Notes under the pieces: generated by a model
Told to the model about the DNA's origin: nothing
Database searches by the model: none
The model's input: only the letters and a program-made list of their open reading frames with translations
Assembly (NCBI RefSeq): GCF_014206975.1
Contig: NZ_JACHOU010000018.1
Location: forward strand, 1-64,000
Reading direction: 5' to 3'
Length of the DNA stretch: 64,000 bases
From: Aminobacter aganoensis
GTDB taxonomy: Bacteria > Pseudomonadota > Alphaproteobacteria > Rhizobiales > Rhizobiaceae
Translations under genes and position numbers: made by a program
Shown here: piece after piece, positions 43,305 to 52,484 of the stretch
Layout: each line of letters starts with the position of its first letter
Numbering within the stretch: the stretch's first letter is position 1

Positions 43305-43706
43305 TCAATGCCTCGTGTCAGTGGGCCGATGTACAGGTGACTCCGGCTCGACGTAGGTGGTAAGCGGCGCCTCACCGCCATTCAGGATATGATGCACCAT
43401 CAGCGCGAGGTCGCCCGTGGCGTAGGAAAGGAAAAGCTGCCCCTGCTCGTGAAGCGACCGGGCCCACCTGTAGTCATTCATGGACCGCGCCCTGGCTGCG
43501 GCTGCGTGGAGGCCATTTGCGGCCATGATGTAACACAGCAGGGAATCGAACGAGGCCTTGCGATCGGGCGAGCAAGCCAGGCCCACCAGGTCCGCGAGCT
43601 TTGCGGGTATTTCGGAATTCGGGTCGGGCCGGCCCGTCATCCCGTCCGTAACCTGCTTCGCGAAATCATCGAGCCAATCGGCTATTTGGGTCTGTTCCAT
43701 GCCCAT
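43305..43706 (-). CDS. Hypothetical phage protein
   Basis: A 133-residue mostly helical protein (MEQTQIADWLDDFAKQVTDG; FDSLLCYIMAANGLHAAAAR; RSLHEQGQLFLSYATGDLAL). It is in the late-gene block between DUF5681 and a 234-residue protein. Unknown. Confidence 0.55.
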   Translation of the reverse strand: MGMEQTQIADWLDDFAKQVTDGMTGRPDPNSEIPAKLADLVGLACSPDRKASFDSLLCYIMAANGLHAAAARARSMNDYRWARSLHEQGQLFLSYATGDLALMVHHILNGGEAPLTTYVEPESPVHRPTDTRH

Positions 43707-43712
43707 TGTCCT

Positions 43713-44417
43713 TCAGGCAAATGAGTGTGCTTCCATGCCGTAGATGACGCCGCCCGCGCTGGTGGTGTAGCCAATGGGGTAGGCAGTTTGAGCCTGCATG
43801 TTCCACTTCCAGCCAACGGCGATGCGGTGGCCCGTGTCGAGGGCCATTTCCCGCTGACTGTGGAAGCCCGTCAGCGTAATGGGAGCGGTGGTGTTGGCTC
43901 TGGCAACACCTCCGATCAACACCCCGTCGTGCGGGATATTGATGGTCCCGCTGTCGCTCGCCGGGAAATTGGGGTCGCTGGTGATGCCGCCTCCACCCCC
44001 GCTTCCGACAGATTCGGCAAAGCGTGCTACTGAAGCGACTCCCGTTGCAAACACGAACACGGCACACGCCTGCGCAGTGGCCCCGAAGCTTATGCTGACG
44101 CTTCCCGAGGTTCCCGAAGGCCTCGCCGCCCAGACGCCGCAACTGGCACCGCCGACCCCCGGTCCCCCAGCGTCACCGCTATCTTGGCCATTCGCCGCTA
44201 CACCGCCAATTGTTGCCGCGCTCTGGTTGACCACCGCGTTTGCAGCATTGACCAAAAGAGCCGCAACGATGATTGCTCGATTGGTGAATTCCGCGCCGAA
44301 ATCTAGGCCTGCGAAGGTGTAGGAGCCTGAGCGATCGGTTGTATCGGTCGCCTGGGCTACCAAGTCGATTTTGGTCGGCGTGATGCCGGCCATTATTCCA
44401 CAAATTCCCGGTAACAT
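43713..44417 (-). CDS. Probable phage structural protein (beta-rich)
   Basis: A 234-residue Gly/Ala/Thr-rich protein (SYTFAGLDFGAEFTNRAIIV; TTAPITLTGFHSQREMALDT) with predicted beta strands and low lysine, like tail or head decoration proteins. A GGAGAG ribosome-binding site supports the start. Within the virion-gene block. No clear family. Confidence 0.5.
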   Translation of the reverse strand: MLPGICGIMAGITPTKIDLVAQATDTTDRSGSYTFAGLDFGAEFTNRAIIVAALLVNAANAVVNQSAATIGGVAANGQDSGDAGGPGVGGASCGVWAARPSGTSGSVSISFGATAQACAVFVFATGVASVARFAESVGSGGGGGITSDPNFPASDSGTINIPHDGVLIGGVARANTTAPITLTGFHSQREMALDTGHRIAVGWKWNMQAQTAYPIGYTTSAGGVIYGMEAHSFA

Positions 44418-44453
44418 ATTGCTCTCCGTTGTTCGCGAGAAGGAGGCCGCCCT

Positions 44454-46802
44454 TTAGTAGAGCCCTCCCTTACCTTTAGAAATCGCGTCCGCTGCGCGAG
44501 GGCTGATGTCGCGCATCTGCCGGTCGGTCAGGTTGCTTTCACGCCCGCCAAGGGCACCGCGCACCCCTGCCGGCGCGTTCGGGAACGGCCCACCACTCTT
44601 CGGGTTGGCAAAGCGCATCTGCTGGGTGAATCCGAATTGATCTGTTACAGGCATGCCGAACGTACCGATCCCAAGCCGGTCGAGCGGATTCTTGCCCTTG
44701 GCCAGATCGCCGGCCACCACGGCCCCAAGAGCAGCCCCTACCGGACCAGCCAGGAAGCCACCGAGGCCACCGCCTACGACCGTTCCAAGGCCACCCCTGA
44801 TCTTGCCACCGAGGTTGCTCGGGACGGATGGGGTTTGGACGCCCTGCCCGCTGATCGGGCCAGCAATGCCGGGGCCGCTGGATGCCATCTGCTGCCCGTT
44901 CGCATTGGTCGTGGTCGTCGCGCCGTACTTGTTCGTGACGCTGATGTTGCCGAACTGGTCACGAGAGACCGTATTGCCGCCCGTTGCTGCGCCTGAATTG
45001 GCCCGGCCTGCATAGACATCGGCAGCGGTGAATTGGGGCTCGGGAACCGACGCGGTCTGGAATGCCTGGTCAACGCGCTGGGTTGGTGTCATGACACGCG
45101 GCATCTTGGGCGCGGTGACTGGCGCTGGTGGTGGCGTGGCCGGGACAAAATTGGGTACAACCGCGCTCGGGGGCAAAAGCCCCGTCTGGGTGATCGGCCC
45201 CACAGTGGGTGACATCATTGCATTAATGGCCGGCGTTGGGTTCGGCACCCTGCCCGCGCCGTAGGAGGCGTATTGCTGGGCCAAGGACATCTTGGCGTTG
45301 GGTGCTGCGGGAGCGGCAGCAGGCGCAAAGTTACCCCTAGGGATATTGTTCATGCTGCCCATGGGAGCGACAGGCGGGCGGCCACGCATGGCAGGCGCAG
45401 ACGCCAGGGTGTAGCCGAAGCGTTCCGGGCTAGGGGAAGCTGGTAACCTGCTGAGGCTCTGGGTGGGCGTCTTGAGGGCAGGGGCCGTCATACGGGGAGA
45501 GTTGAAAGACGGCAGGGCAACGCTGCCCAACCCACGCATGGTGTCCATGCTGGGGGATGCTGGCCGGTTGGGCATGGGCGCGGCCTGTGCGCTCGTGACA
45601 AGGCTGAGGCTAGGCAGGGGTGAGCGTTCCACCGTACCAAGCGGGGCGGCCATCAGGGTGTCAGGCGTGCGGGGCTGGGGCGCATGCATCGACTGCGGGA
45701 GCGATTTTTCATAGAAGGAGGCTGGCATAACCCCCGTGTTTCGAGCGTCCGCCAGTAGTTCCTTGTTGGCGTTGCCGAGGTTGCCCCATTCGTAATCCTG
45801 GCCGGGTCCGGGCGTGAACTGGTCAACATGCAGCCCTTTGGCGGCCATGTAGTCGGTGCCGAAGCCAATGCCCTTTGCACCCTTGGCCGCCATGGCTTGG
45901 GCAACATCGGTCATCTGCTGCGCGTTGGCAGTGGCCGTGAGTAGTTTTCCGTTCGGGTCTTTGATCTGGATATCTGCCGCCAGCCCGGTCTTGTGGCGAT
46001 TAGAGCCGTGCTGATGGCCACGGTTTTCCTGCCCTGAAATGACATCGACCGAATAGCCAGGTCCGAGAACATCACGCACGGCGCTGCGGGCAATGTCGAT
46101 TGTGGTCTGGTTGGGCTTGTTGGGGCGGTGCGGGCCCATGTTGTAGCTGACATCGGCCAGATTAGACCTAAGCGCTGGCTGCTGGTCTCCCAGAACGTCC
46201 ATGCCGTACATTTCCGGGGTGGAGCGCAAGCCGTTCGGCGCGAGCGTTTCAAGCCCACGGGGGCCAACATCGACCGAAGGGCGGCTAACCGGCTCATAGG
46301 CGGGGAAAGCGGCGGTTCGCAGACCTGCACGCTCTGCCGCAGTAGTCGGCGGAACGGAAATGCTGGGGCGTTGCGGCCCTGCTGGGTTGATTGCTGTGGG
46401 CTGGCGATAGCCTGCCGCCGTCCGAATAGTCCGGCCTTGTGGATCCTCGAAAAAGATATGCCCCGTCGTCTTGCTAATCTGACTGAGACCCTTGGGCAGA
46501 TTACCCTTTGTGCTCGGGGTGGAATAGAACATGCCAGCATGAACGGGGCCGGCGGTGTTCACATAGTTCCAGGCCTCTTTCGCAAGCGCGCGATGCGCTT
46601 CGGTTCCTCGTGGTAACTGCTTACCGTATGCATCGAACTGGCCAGGGGCGCTGATGACCGAACTAACGTCAACGCCAAGCCGATCCATACGGTTCTTGAT
46701 GGCCGAGGCGATTGAAATCATGTCGCGGAAGCGCTGAGAGCGAGACCCTGAGACGGCCTCGCCCAACAAGACATCATCCACGGAAGATGCTATTTTCTGC
46801 AT
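44454..46802 (-). CDS. Large virion protein with two peptidoglycan-hydrolase domains
   Basis: A 782-residue protein. Residues about 20-135 (IASAIKNRMDRLGVDVSSVI; GTEAHRALAKEAWNYVNTAG; LSQISKTTGHIFFEDPQGRT) match the SleB-type cell-wall hydrolase. Residues about 245-340 (NRGHQHGSNRHKTGLAADIQ; YMAAKGLHVDQFTP) match a Peptidase_M15-type D-Ala-D-Ala endopeptidase, with the expected zinc His/Asp/His. The last 430 residues are Pro/Ala/Gly-rich with a Gly-rich insertion (GGKIRGGLGTVVGGGLGGFL). It looks like a podovirus-type internal or tail-tip peptidoglycan-degrading protein. Confidence 0.75.
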   Translation of the reverse strand: MQKIASSVDDVLLGEAVSGSRSQRFRDMISIASAIKNRMDRLGVDVSSVISAPGQFDAYGKQLPRGTEAHRALAKEAWNYVNTAGPVHAGMFYSTPSTKGNLPKGLSQISKTTGHIFFEDPQGRTIRTAAGYRQPTAINPAGPQRPSISVPPTTAAERAGLRTAAFPAYEPVSRPSVDVGPRGLETLAPNGLRSTPEMYGMDVLGDQQPALRSNLADVSYNMGPHRPNKPNQTTIDIARSAVRDVLGPGYSVDVISGQENRGHQHGSNRHKTGLAADIQIKDPNGKLLTATANAQQMTDVAQAMAAKGAKGIGFGTDYMAAKGLHVDQFTPGPGQDYEWGNLGNANKELLADARNTGVMPASFYEKSLPQSMHAPQPRTPDTLMAAPLGTVERSPLPSLSLVTSAQAAPMPNRPASPSMDTMRGLGSVALPSFNSPRMTAPALKTPTQSLSRLPASPSPERFGYTLASAPAMRGRPPVAPMGSMNNIPRGNFAPAAAPAAPNAKMSLAQQYASYGAGRVPNPTPAINAMMSPTVGPITQTGLLPPSAVVPNFVPATPPPAPVTAPKMPRVMTPTQRVDQAFQTASVPEPQFTAADVYAGRANSGAATGGNTVSRDQFGNISVTNKYGATTTTNANGQQMASSGPGIAGPISGQGVQTPSVPSNLGGKIRGGLGTVVGGGLGGFLAGPVGAALGAVVAGDLAKGKNPLDRLGIGTFGMPVTDQFGFTQQMRFANPKSGGPFPNAPAGVRGALGGRESNLTDRQMRDISPRAADAISKGKGGLY

Positions 46803-46963
46803 TCGGTGCCCCTGCGGAGCTTCTGCACTTGGACGAAAAGCCGGACTTGCTGACGCTGGTCAGCTACGTGATAGCTGCGGCCATTCTCCTGCCGGTTGGC
46901 TGGTGGCTGAAGGAACAGCAACTGTTCGGTTTCGGCGCGTGGGTGGTGAGCTGGTTTCATTGA
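46787..46963 (+). CDS. Small membrane peptide on the opposite strand (uncertain)
   Basis: A 58-residue ORF with LVSYVIAAAILLPVGWWLKE as a membrane helix, lying exactly in the 155-base gap between two virion genes but on the other strand. If real it could be a holin or a small regulator; there is no supporting context. Confidence 0.3.
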   Translation: MLFSAFGAPAELLHLDEKPDLLTLVSYVIAAAILLPVGWWLKEQQLFGFGAWVVSWFH

Positions 46964-49020
46964 ACAGCCATCGCTGCGCCCCTCACGGGCACCGAAAGCA
47001 TGTTCCCCATATGCTCTAGGGCCTGCATGTAGCTCGGGCTCAACGCTGCGTTGGCAGTGGCACGGGAGAGTGCCGTCGGGTCACTCGACATCAACAGCGT
47101 GGCAATTTGCTGCATTATGCGGTCGTCGATGCGCTGACCCACATGGCGCACGCCCTTAGCCGCTGCCGCGCCAGTCAATGCGCCCTTCCAATCGCCGCCA
47201 GAAATCGCGAAGCCCGAACCGGCACCAATGCCAAGCTCGACAAGCTGCCGGGCCGTAGTGGAGTTGCCCATTGCCCCGCGCAGACGGTCGGCCAGGTCTT
47301 CAACGCGCACGTAGGCCTCTATTTGGCGCATCTTCTGCGGGCCAAAGACAACTTCCATGGATTCGCGGGATGCCTGCGACTTGAACACTTGATTGATGAC
47401 GTTGGCTCGGTCGCCCGATGCCCTGATCCGGTCAATGAGTTCTGAGGCGTAGCCGGTCGCGAACCCAGCCCGTTCGGCAGGCGTGAATTTCAGGTATGCC
47501 GCCTTAGTCTCAGGAATGAGACGCGGTGAGTTGGCGAACTTCTTACCTGCCTCAATGGCGTCTTCCGCGCCGAAATAGCCGGCTGCGCCCATGCGGGCAT
47601 TTTTGTATTGCGGCACCGCGCTATCGAGCATGGAGACAAGGTGCGATTTCAGCGCCTTGAGGTCGGCTGACATGGTGCTGTCGCCCGAGCGATCGACCTT
47701 GCCAATCATGCCGTCAAGATTGCGCTTCACCTGGTCCCAGAATGCGAGATTGGGGAGCGCCGCGTTTCCCTTCGGGTCGCGGGCAAGCGTCATCCTGCCG
47801 TCCGGGCCGTAGGCAAACGGGTTGCGAACCGGCGCAAAGCCTTCCACCACAGCGCGGTTTGCGCCCCTGGTGGTAGCCTGCCGCGCTGCGGCCTGCATCG
47901 CCGGGGCCTGCATCAATTGCTCAAAGCCCTCGTGCCACATCGCTTGTGCGCCGGGCGCCTTGAGCGCGGCGTCATATGCCGGCTTGTTCACGCGGCGAGC
48001 GGTTTCCTTGATTGCCTGCTGATAGCCGAGGTCATCGACAGCCCCACCCATCAAATCTTTTACGAATGCCGTGGCGCGGGTGGACTGGCCGGCAAAACGG
48101 TCGTTTGCGGTTCGCTCGATTGTCGCTCTGGCTTCGGGGGATTGATTAGCAACGGAGCGGGCAAGCGCGCGCGTGGCTTCGCCGCCCCTGTCTGCGTTGA
48201 GCAGGGGAACGCCGGCCTGACGGGCCACAGCCTCGTCACTAGCGTTCAGCATGCTGCTGGCGTCTGCTTGCATGTCCCGCTGCATGACGCGCCCCACGCG
48301 CCTTTCGGCCTCCTTGGGGGCGTTGCGGATTGCGCCCAAGGTCGGAGCCACCTTGTTGCCTACAGCGCCCAAGCTCTGGCGGATTGCGCCGCCCACGATG
48401 GGGATTGCGCCACCGATAACCGCACCGGTTGCACCGCTGTTTATCGCGTCCTCTGCCGAGCCGCCCCTAATCAGGGTGTCCGCTGAATTGATGGCTCCCG
48501 AGGACAGTGCCGAGTTGCCGACGCGCGCGCCGAACCCGCCTGTCATGCCAAGGGCACGAGCCCCGGTTGCAGTCGCCCCAGCCGCGCCGGTTGCGGCTAT
48601 GTTGCCGGCAAGGGCACCAGACATCGAGGAGAGCGGGTATTGTTTGGTGCGGTCTTCGCGGCGTTTCCAAAGCTTCCCACGCATCTGCGCGGGGTCCTGG
48701 CCTCCCAACCGCCCCATAATTTCGGTGCCGAGATAGTCGGATCCAGTCTGGAGAGCAGGGCCAATAATCGGGATATCCCCGATGGCGTGTTCGGCCCAAG
48801 TCTGGCTTGCTCCGCCAAATGTCTGGGGCTCGGACGCGGGCAAGCTGTCTAATTGCTGGGTGATGCCCGACAGCTCCGAACGAAGGCCTTCGGGCTGTGT
48901 GCCCGACTGTCCGAGCGAAGCCGCAATCTCGTCAACGGTCGCGTTCTGCTGCTCAGGCGTGAGCGACAGAAAGCTGTCGTCAACCTTCACGCGCTGGCCA
49001 TTGATGTTGAGAGTTGCCAT
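46957..49020 (-). CDS. Large virion/ejection-type protein
   Basis: A 687-residue protein starting with the short domain VKVDDSFLSLTPEQQNATVD that is found at the N-terminus of many phage proteins of podovirus type. A long Ala/Gly-rich helical region follows (ALSSGAINSADTLIRGGSAE; GATGAVIGGAIPIVGGAIRQ; SADLKALKSHLVSMLDSAVP). Such proteins are injected with or form a channel for DNA (T7 gp16-like). It lies between the two other large proteins. Confidence 0.65.
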   Translation of the reverse strand: MATLNINGQRVKVDDSFLSLTPEQQNATVDEIAASLGQSGTQPEGLRSELSGITQQLDSLPASEPQTFGGASQTWAEHAIGDIPIIGPALQTGSDYLGTEIMGRLGGQDPAQMRGKLWKRREDRTKQYPLSSMSGALAGNIAATGAAGATATGARALGMTGGFGARVGNSALSSGAINSADTLIRGGSAEDAINSGATGAVIGGAIPIVGGAIRQSLGAVGNKVAPTLGAIRNAPKEAERRVGRVMQRDMQADASSMLNASDEAVARQAGVPLLNADRGGEATRALARSVANQSPEARATIERTANDRFAGQSTRATAFVKDLMGGAVDDLGYQQAIKETARRVNKPAYDAALKAPGAQAMWHEGFEQLMQAPAMQAAARQATTRGANRAVVEGFAPVRNPFAYGPDGRMTLARDPKGNAALPNLAFWDQVKRNLDGMIGKVDRSGDSTMSADLKALKSHLVSMLDSAVPQYKNARMGAAGYFGAEDAIEAGKKFANSPRLIPETKAAYLKFTPAERAGFATGYASELIDRIRASGDRANVINQVFKSQASRESMEVVFGPQKMRQIEAYVRVEDLADRLRGAMGNSTTARQLVELGIGAGSGFAISGGDWKGALTGAAAAKGVRHVGQRIDDRIMQQIATLLMSSDPTALSRATANAALSPSYMQALEHMGNMLSVPVRGAAMAVQ

Positions 49021-50171
49021 CAGGGTTCAACGCTCCACTGCACGCCCGTGCCAGTGCGATTGCCACCGCCCTGCCCGCTGACACCGCCGCCCGGCTTGTA
49101 GAACGACCCACCACGCATCTCAGTGGCACGTTCGCGGTAGAACTGTTGGCGACGGGCGACTGCCTGCTTGGCGCGCTCAAGAATGCCCCTGCGGACTTCC
49201 GGGGGCTGGCTGGAAGAGCCGGCGATTTCGAGCAGGATCTTGCGTTCACCTTCCGTAGGCGCCGCACCGAACGTAGCCTTCAGCGTGGCCAAGGCCTGCT
49301 GCTGGACGAGGTTATCGTATTCCATGGTTGCTTGGCCGGCATCCGAGCCGAACGTGCCCGAGATATAGCCGCGTGTTCCCGCCATCGGCCCCGAATACGC
49401 CTGGTTATTGAGTTCCAGGGCGCGGTCGAGCAGCGGCATGGCCGTATCCGTCACCTGTACCATCTCGTCGGCCTCAAGGATGGCCTTCTTGTCGGTTGCC
49501 GTGAGCGGCTGCGCATCTTCGCGTGGCATTTTGCCCGTGAGGAGGAAGGACTGATAGCGCGGATCATCCGGGGTAAGGCCGTACTGCTCTGCGGCCCGCT
49601 GGCGCTGCGAATAGTCGTCCATGCCCGCGTTTGGGGCTGTAATCCACTCGCTGGTGTCGGCGTTATACAACCGACCATCGCCCGCATTGATCAGGTTCGG
49701 CTTTTGCGCCTTTCGCTTGTCAAGCAGGAGACCAAGGGCGTCTCTCGGCTCAAGGCCCAAACCCACGAGTTTAGCCAACTCGGGGTCATTCTGCTGGAGG
49801 TATTCCAGTGTCTTGTTGCGCTTGATAGCCGGAGCGGCAGCCGAGAAGGCATTGCCTAAGTTGGCAGCGTTGCCCTGGTTGCCCAAGAGAGCGCCCGCTA
49901 CAGGCAGGGCGATATCGGTATCCAGGAAACGGGAAAAGCCAGATTTTGGCGTCTGAGCCCGAAGGCCTGGCGGGGGCGGGAAGCTATTAGGACCGAGGCC
50001 GGGGCCATTGCCGGGCGTCTGGGCAAACTGCCCCGTGTTCTGCGGGCCGCGAAAAAGATTGCTGAGAATGCCAAGCAGCCCCTGGGAGGGCGAGCTAAGG
50101 CCGGGAGCAGGAGCAAACGGCAGCCCATTCACGCCGTTTAACATGTCCATGAAGCCGTTATCCGTAGCCAT
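49020..50171 (-). CDS. Virion-associated hypothetical protein
   Basis: A 383-residue protein with a Pro/Gly-rich N-terminus (GLPFAPAPGLSSPSQGLLGI), helical middle (KAILEADEMVQVTDTAMPLL) and TLKATFGAAPTEGERKILLE. The last motif occurs in phage internal-virion or connector-type proteins. It shares one base with the next gene. Family not certain. Confidence 0.5.
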   Translation of the reverse strand: MATDNGFMDMLNGVNGLPFAPAPGLSSPSQGLLGILSNLFRGPQNTGQFAQTPGNGPGLGPNSFPPPPGLRAQTPKSGFSRFLDTDIALPVAGALLGNQGNAANLGNAFSAAAPAIKRNKTLEYLQQNDPELAKLVGLGLEPRDALGLLLDKRKAQKPNLINAGDGRLYNADTSEWITAPNAGMDDYSQRQRAAEQYGLTPDDPRYQSFLLTGKMPREDAQPLTATDKKAILEADEMVQVTDTAMPLLDRALELNNQAYSGPMAGTRGYISGTFGSDAGQATMEYDNLVQQQALATLKATFGAAPTEGERKILLEIAGSSSQPPEVRRGILERAKQAVARRQQFYRERATEMRGGSFYKPGGGVSGQGGGNRTGTGVQWSVEP

Positions 50172-50370
50172 TGCCCGCGCCCTTGCTCATCGCGGCCAGT
50201 GCCGCCGTTTCGTCGCTAATCAGGAGACTGCGCCCCTTGAGGTGAGCCCCACGCAGCAAGCCGGCGCGTGCGTCCGCCACTATCTGGCCGACAGGGCGGC
50301 ACTCGCTGCGATGCCGCAGCCAAAGCGCCATGAGGTTCATTTCGCAGGGGGAAGCTGTCGTCGCCATCAT
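50158..50370 (-). CDS. Small hypothetical phage protein
   Basis: A 70-residue protein (MALWLRHRSECRPVGQIVAD; GRSLLISDETAALAAMSKGA). It overlaps the RHH gene before it by four bases (ATGA) and the 383-residue gene after it by 14. Unknown. Confidence 0.5.
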   Translation of the reverse strand: MMATTASPCEMNLMALWLRHRSECRPVGQIVADARAGLLRGAHLKGRSLLISDETAALAAMSKGAGNGYG

Positions 50371-50522
50371 GCCGCTACGCGCTTGGTGGCTTCGGTTAGG
50401 CTCAAGCGAACAAGGTCGCTGAGTGTTAGACCGCGCTCTTTCGCAATCTCGGCAAAACGTCGCTTCTCGCCGGGGCTAACCCTGAGGCGGATGTTCTCGA
50501 TCATCGCGTCGGTAAGGCGCAT
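50367..50522 (-). CDS. Ribbon-helix-helix-like small protein
   Basis: A 51-residue protein: MRLTDAMIENIRLRVSPGEK, then FAEIAKERGLTLSDLVRLSL. One strand followed by two helices is the ribbon-helix-helix (CopG/Arc) layout. It may be a small regulator or, with the next gene, a TA-like pair; no toxin partner is clear. Confidence 0.65.
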   Translation of the reverse strand: MRLTDAMIENIRLRVSPGEKRRFAEIAKERGLTLSDLVRLSLTEATKRVAA

Positions 50523-50638
50523 CGGTCGAATTTCCCTGTTTCGGCACAGAGAATGTATCGCAGCGGCCTATTGCTTGCGTTCCGCATCATCGGCAATGTG
50601 CGGCATTATCCGCAGTATAGGCTTCGCCTGGGGGGAGA

Positions 50639-51226
50639 ATGCCGGTACCTTCATTCACAATTGATGGCGTATTGCCGCCCTATGTGGGGCTAAACGGACC
50701 AGGCGGCGCGTTTGAGGACCTAAGCCCATATGAGGTTTCTGCAGTTGAGGTTGTAACGACCTTCGGAACAAGCCCCAATCGGAGGGACATCTTGCGCAAG
50801 TGGCTCGACCATCGGGCAGCGCTCCGAGCAGCTGGCCTCGCACGAGGGTTTCAGTGGCTCGACGGGAGTTTCGTGGAGACCAAGGAACCAAAAGACCTAG
50901 ACACGGTTATTTTCACCTATCGGCCACTCGACGCGGTGGGAAATGACGTAATATGGAACGCGCTTGTTTTGGCAAACCTCGCCCTTCTGGAGCGAGGGCA
51001 GGTGATGCAGGCCTTTAGACTGGATGCGCTACTGATCGATCTCGACAGCGGCAACCCTGAATTCATGATCGATGTTGCGCGGTACTACGTCGGCCTCTTT
51101 TCCCATCGTCGAGGGGACGACCTATGGAAGGGCATGTTAAAGGTTAGGTTAGAGGATGTCGCTGACGACGCAGCCGCATTAGCGATTCTCGAAGCTGCCC
51201 CGGCAGTCGGAGCCGTCGGACCATGA
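50639..51226 (+). CDS. DUF6932-type, nucleotidyltransferase-like protein
   Basis: A 195-residue protein. PSFTIDGVLPPYVGLNGPGG and LSPYEVSAVEVVTTFGTSPN match the start of the DUF6932 family. FQWLDGSFVETKEPKDLDTV contains G-S-x9-D-L-D, resembling the GS...DxD core of minimal nucleotidyltransferases. It overlaps the next gene by four bases (ATGA) and is on the opposite strand from the surrounding phage genes, so it is a probable cargo (moron) gene. Known uses are not established. Confidence 0.65.
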   Translation: MPVPSFTIDGVLPPYVGLNGPGGAFEDLSPYEVSAVEVVTTFGTSPNRRDILRKWLDHRAALRAAGLARGFQWLDGSFVETKEPKDLDTVIFTYRPLDAVGNDVIWNALVLANLALLERGQVMQAFRLDALLIDLDSGNPEFMIDVARYYVGLFSHRRGDDLWKGMLKVRLEDVADDAAALAILEAAPAVGAVGP

Positions 51227-52182
51227 GTGCATCGAAGAAGTCGGGACGAGATTTCGCCAAAGCCGACCGTGCAGCGGTTTCAGGCTTGCTCAAGCGCACA
51301 ACCGAAGCGGACATTTTGACACGCCTCGGGTTAGAATCCAGGTTGAGAGACCTTGATGCCGAAATCGCCGCGCAAGACCTTGAGCCAATAGAGACATACG
51401 CTTCCGCTGCGCTCTTCTTCGGGGGGCGACCTGTCGTCGGTTCGATTGGCGTCGAGGCTGAGTTCGGCGCGGGCGCGGTGTCTACATTCCAAGATTTGGT
51501 GGCGAAAGTTTTAGCCAAAAACACAGCCGGGCTAGGTGTCAAGGGCCCCGTCGCGAATAAGTCAGAAGCGACAATGCACATCACCAATATCGTTCGCGGC
51601 TCATTTGGGTTCCTTCTTGAAGAGATACGGGCGCAGTCTCAACTTGTCGACACTAGCCTCAAGTGGGCGGTCGAGGAGTCTTCCTCGTTGCTCAGCACGT
51701 TTGGTGAGGCTGACGAGGAACATTTTCAAACTGCCGTATCGGGTGCAGACAAGCGCATCCTAGCCACCGCACGCGACTTTTTCGAATTGATGCGCCAGCA
51801 TGGCGCGACCCTGCGAATGGTTGTGGGCGAGAATGAATACAAGTTCGACAGCGATGCAGTAGGAAGGGGCGCAGAGCGCGCCAGCGGAACAGAGTTGGAG
51901 GAAGATGAGGCTACTATGGAGGGACAGCTTGCCGGCGTCCTCCCTGGCGCTCATCAATTCGAGTTTCGCCCTATAGGCGGAGATACGGTGAAGGGAAAAG
52001 TCGATACGTCATGGACGTCAGATGACCTAGAGCGCTGGAATCGCGAACTCGTTGGGGTTGATGCCACGATGACCGCGACGGTAAAGCGGGTGTTGCGCCA
52101 TGGCCAAATTACCCGCGAAAGTTTGACGCTGGTTCGCGTGGATCCCAAGACCGCTGGTAAGCCTGCTCCTGAAAGTGCCTAA
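51223..52182 (+). CDS. Unknown partner of DUF6932 protein
   Basis: A 319-residue protein. Residues about 55-85 (YASAALFFGGRPVVGSIGVE), a helical middle (MHITNIVRGSFGFLLEEIRA) and a C-terminal beta domain (AGVLPGAHQFEFRPIGGDTV; FRP-GGDTVKGKV). I do not recognise the family. Coupling by ATGA to the DUF6932 gene suggests one complex. Its last 74 bases are overlapped by the HTH gene on the other strand, so the exact 3' end of one or the other may be wrong. Confidence 0.6.
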   Translation: MSASKKSGRDFAKADRAAVSGLLKRTTEADILTRLGLESRLRDLDAEIAAQDLEPIETYASAALFFGGRPVVGSIGVEAEFGAGAVSTFQDLVAKVLAKNTAGLGVKGPVANKSEATMHITNIVRGSFGFLLEEIRAQSQLVDTSLKWAVEESSSLLSTFGEADEEHFQTAVSGADKRILATARDFFELMRQHGATLRMVVGENEYKFDSDAVGRGAERASGTELEEDEATMEGQLAGVLPGAHQFEFRPIGGDTVKGKVDTSWTSDDLERWNRELVGVDATMTATVKRVLRHGQITRESLTLVRVDPKTAGKPAPESA

Positions 52183-52405
52183 GGCGACCCGAGTCACCTG
52201 CCGCCACAATCGAAAGACCTTCAGGGTCTACCCGCCACGGCGCGTTCGGATGAAGTTGTCTACCGATGCCGTAGCGCTTGCACCATCTGGCAACCGTGTC
52301 AGGAGACACACCTGCAATGCCGGCAGCTTGTTTGAGGGTCAAAGGCCTACTCTGGTCCATGACCGCCTCCCGTGCCAGGCGCTGCGCTAGGCGGCTGTAG
52401 CTCAT
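52109..52405 (-). CDS. HTH protein (MerR/excisionase-like)
   Basis: A 98-residue protein. QSRPLTLKQAAGIAGVSPDT and VARWCKRYGIGRQLHPNAPW form a clear helix-turn-helix with a winged end. It starts at 52405 after AGGAGAG; the longer ORF starts at 52492. Downstream of the GGTCTC cluster. It may control replication or the late genes. Confidence 0.6.
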   Translation of the reverse strand: MSYSRLAQRLAREAVMDQSRPLTLKQAAGIAGVSPDTVARWCKRYGIGRQLHPNAPWRVDPEGLSIVAAGDSGRLRHFQEQAYQRSWDPREPASNFRG

Positions 52406-52484
52406 CTCTCCTATGCCCAATGGCGAGAACGGGTCGCGTTTCGCAAGCGTTGCCGGTTGGCTTTGTTGCGAATGCGAGAATGGT

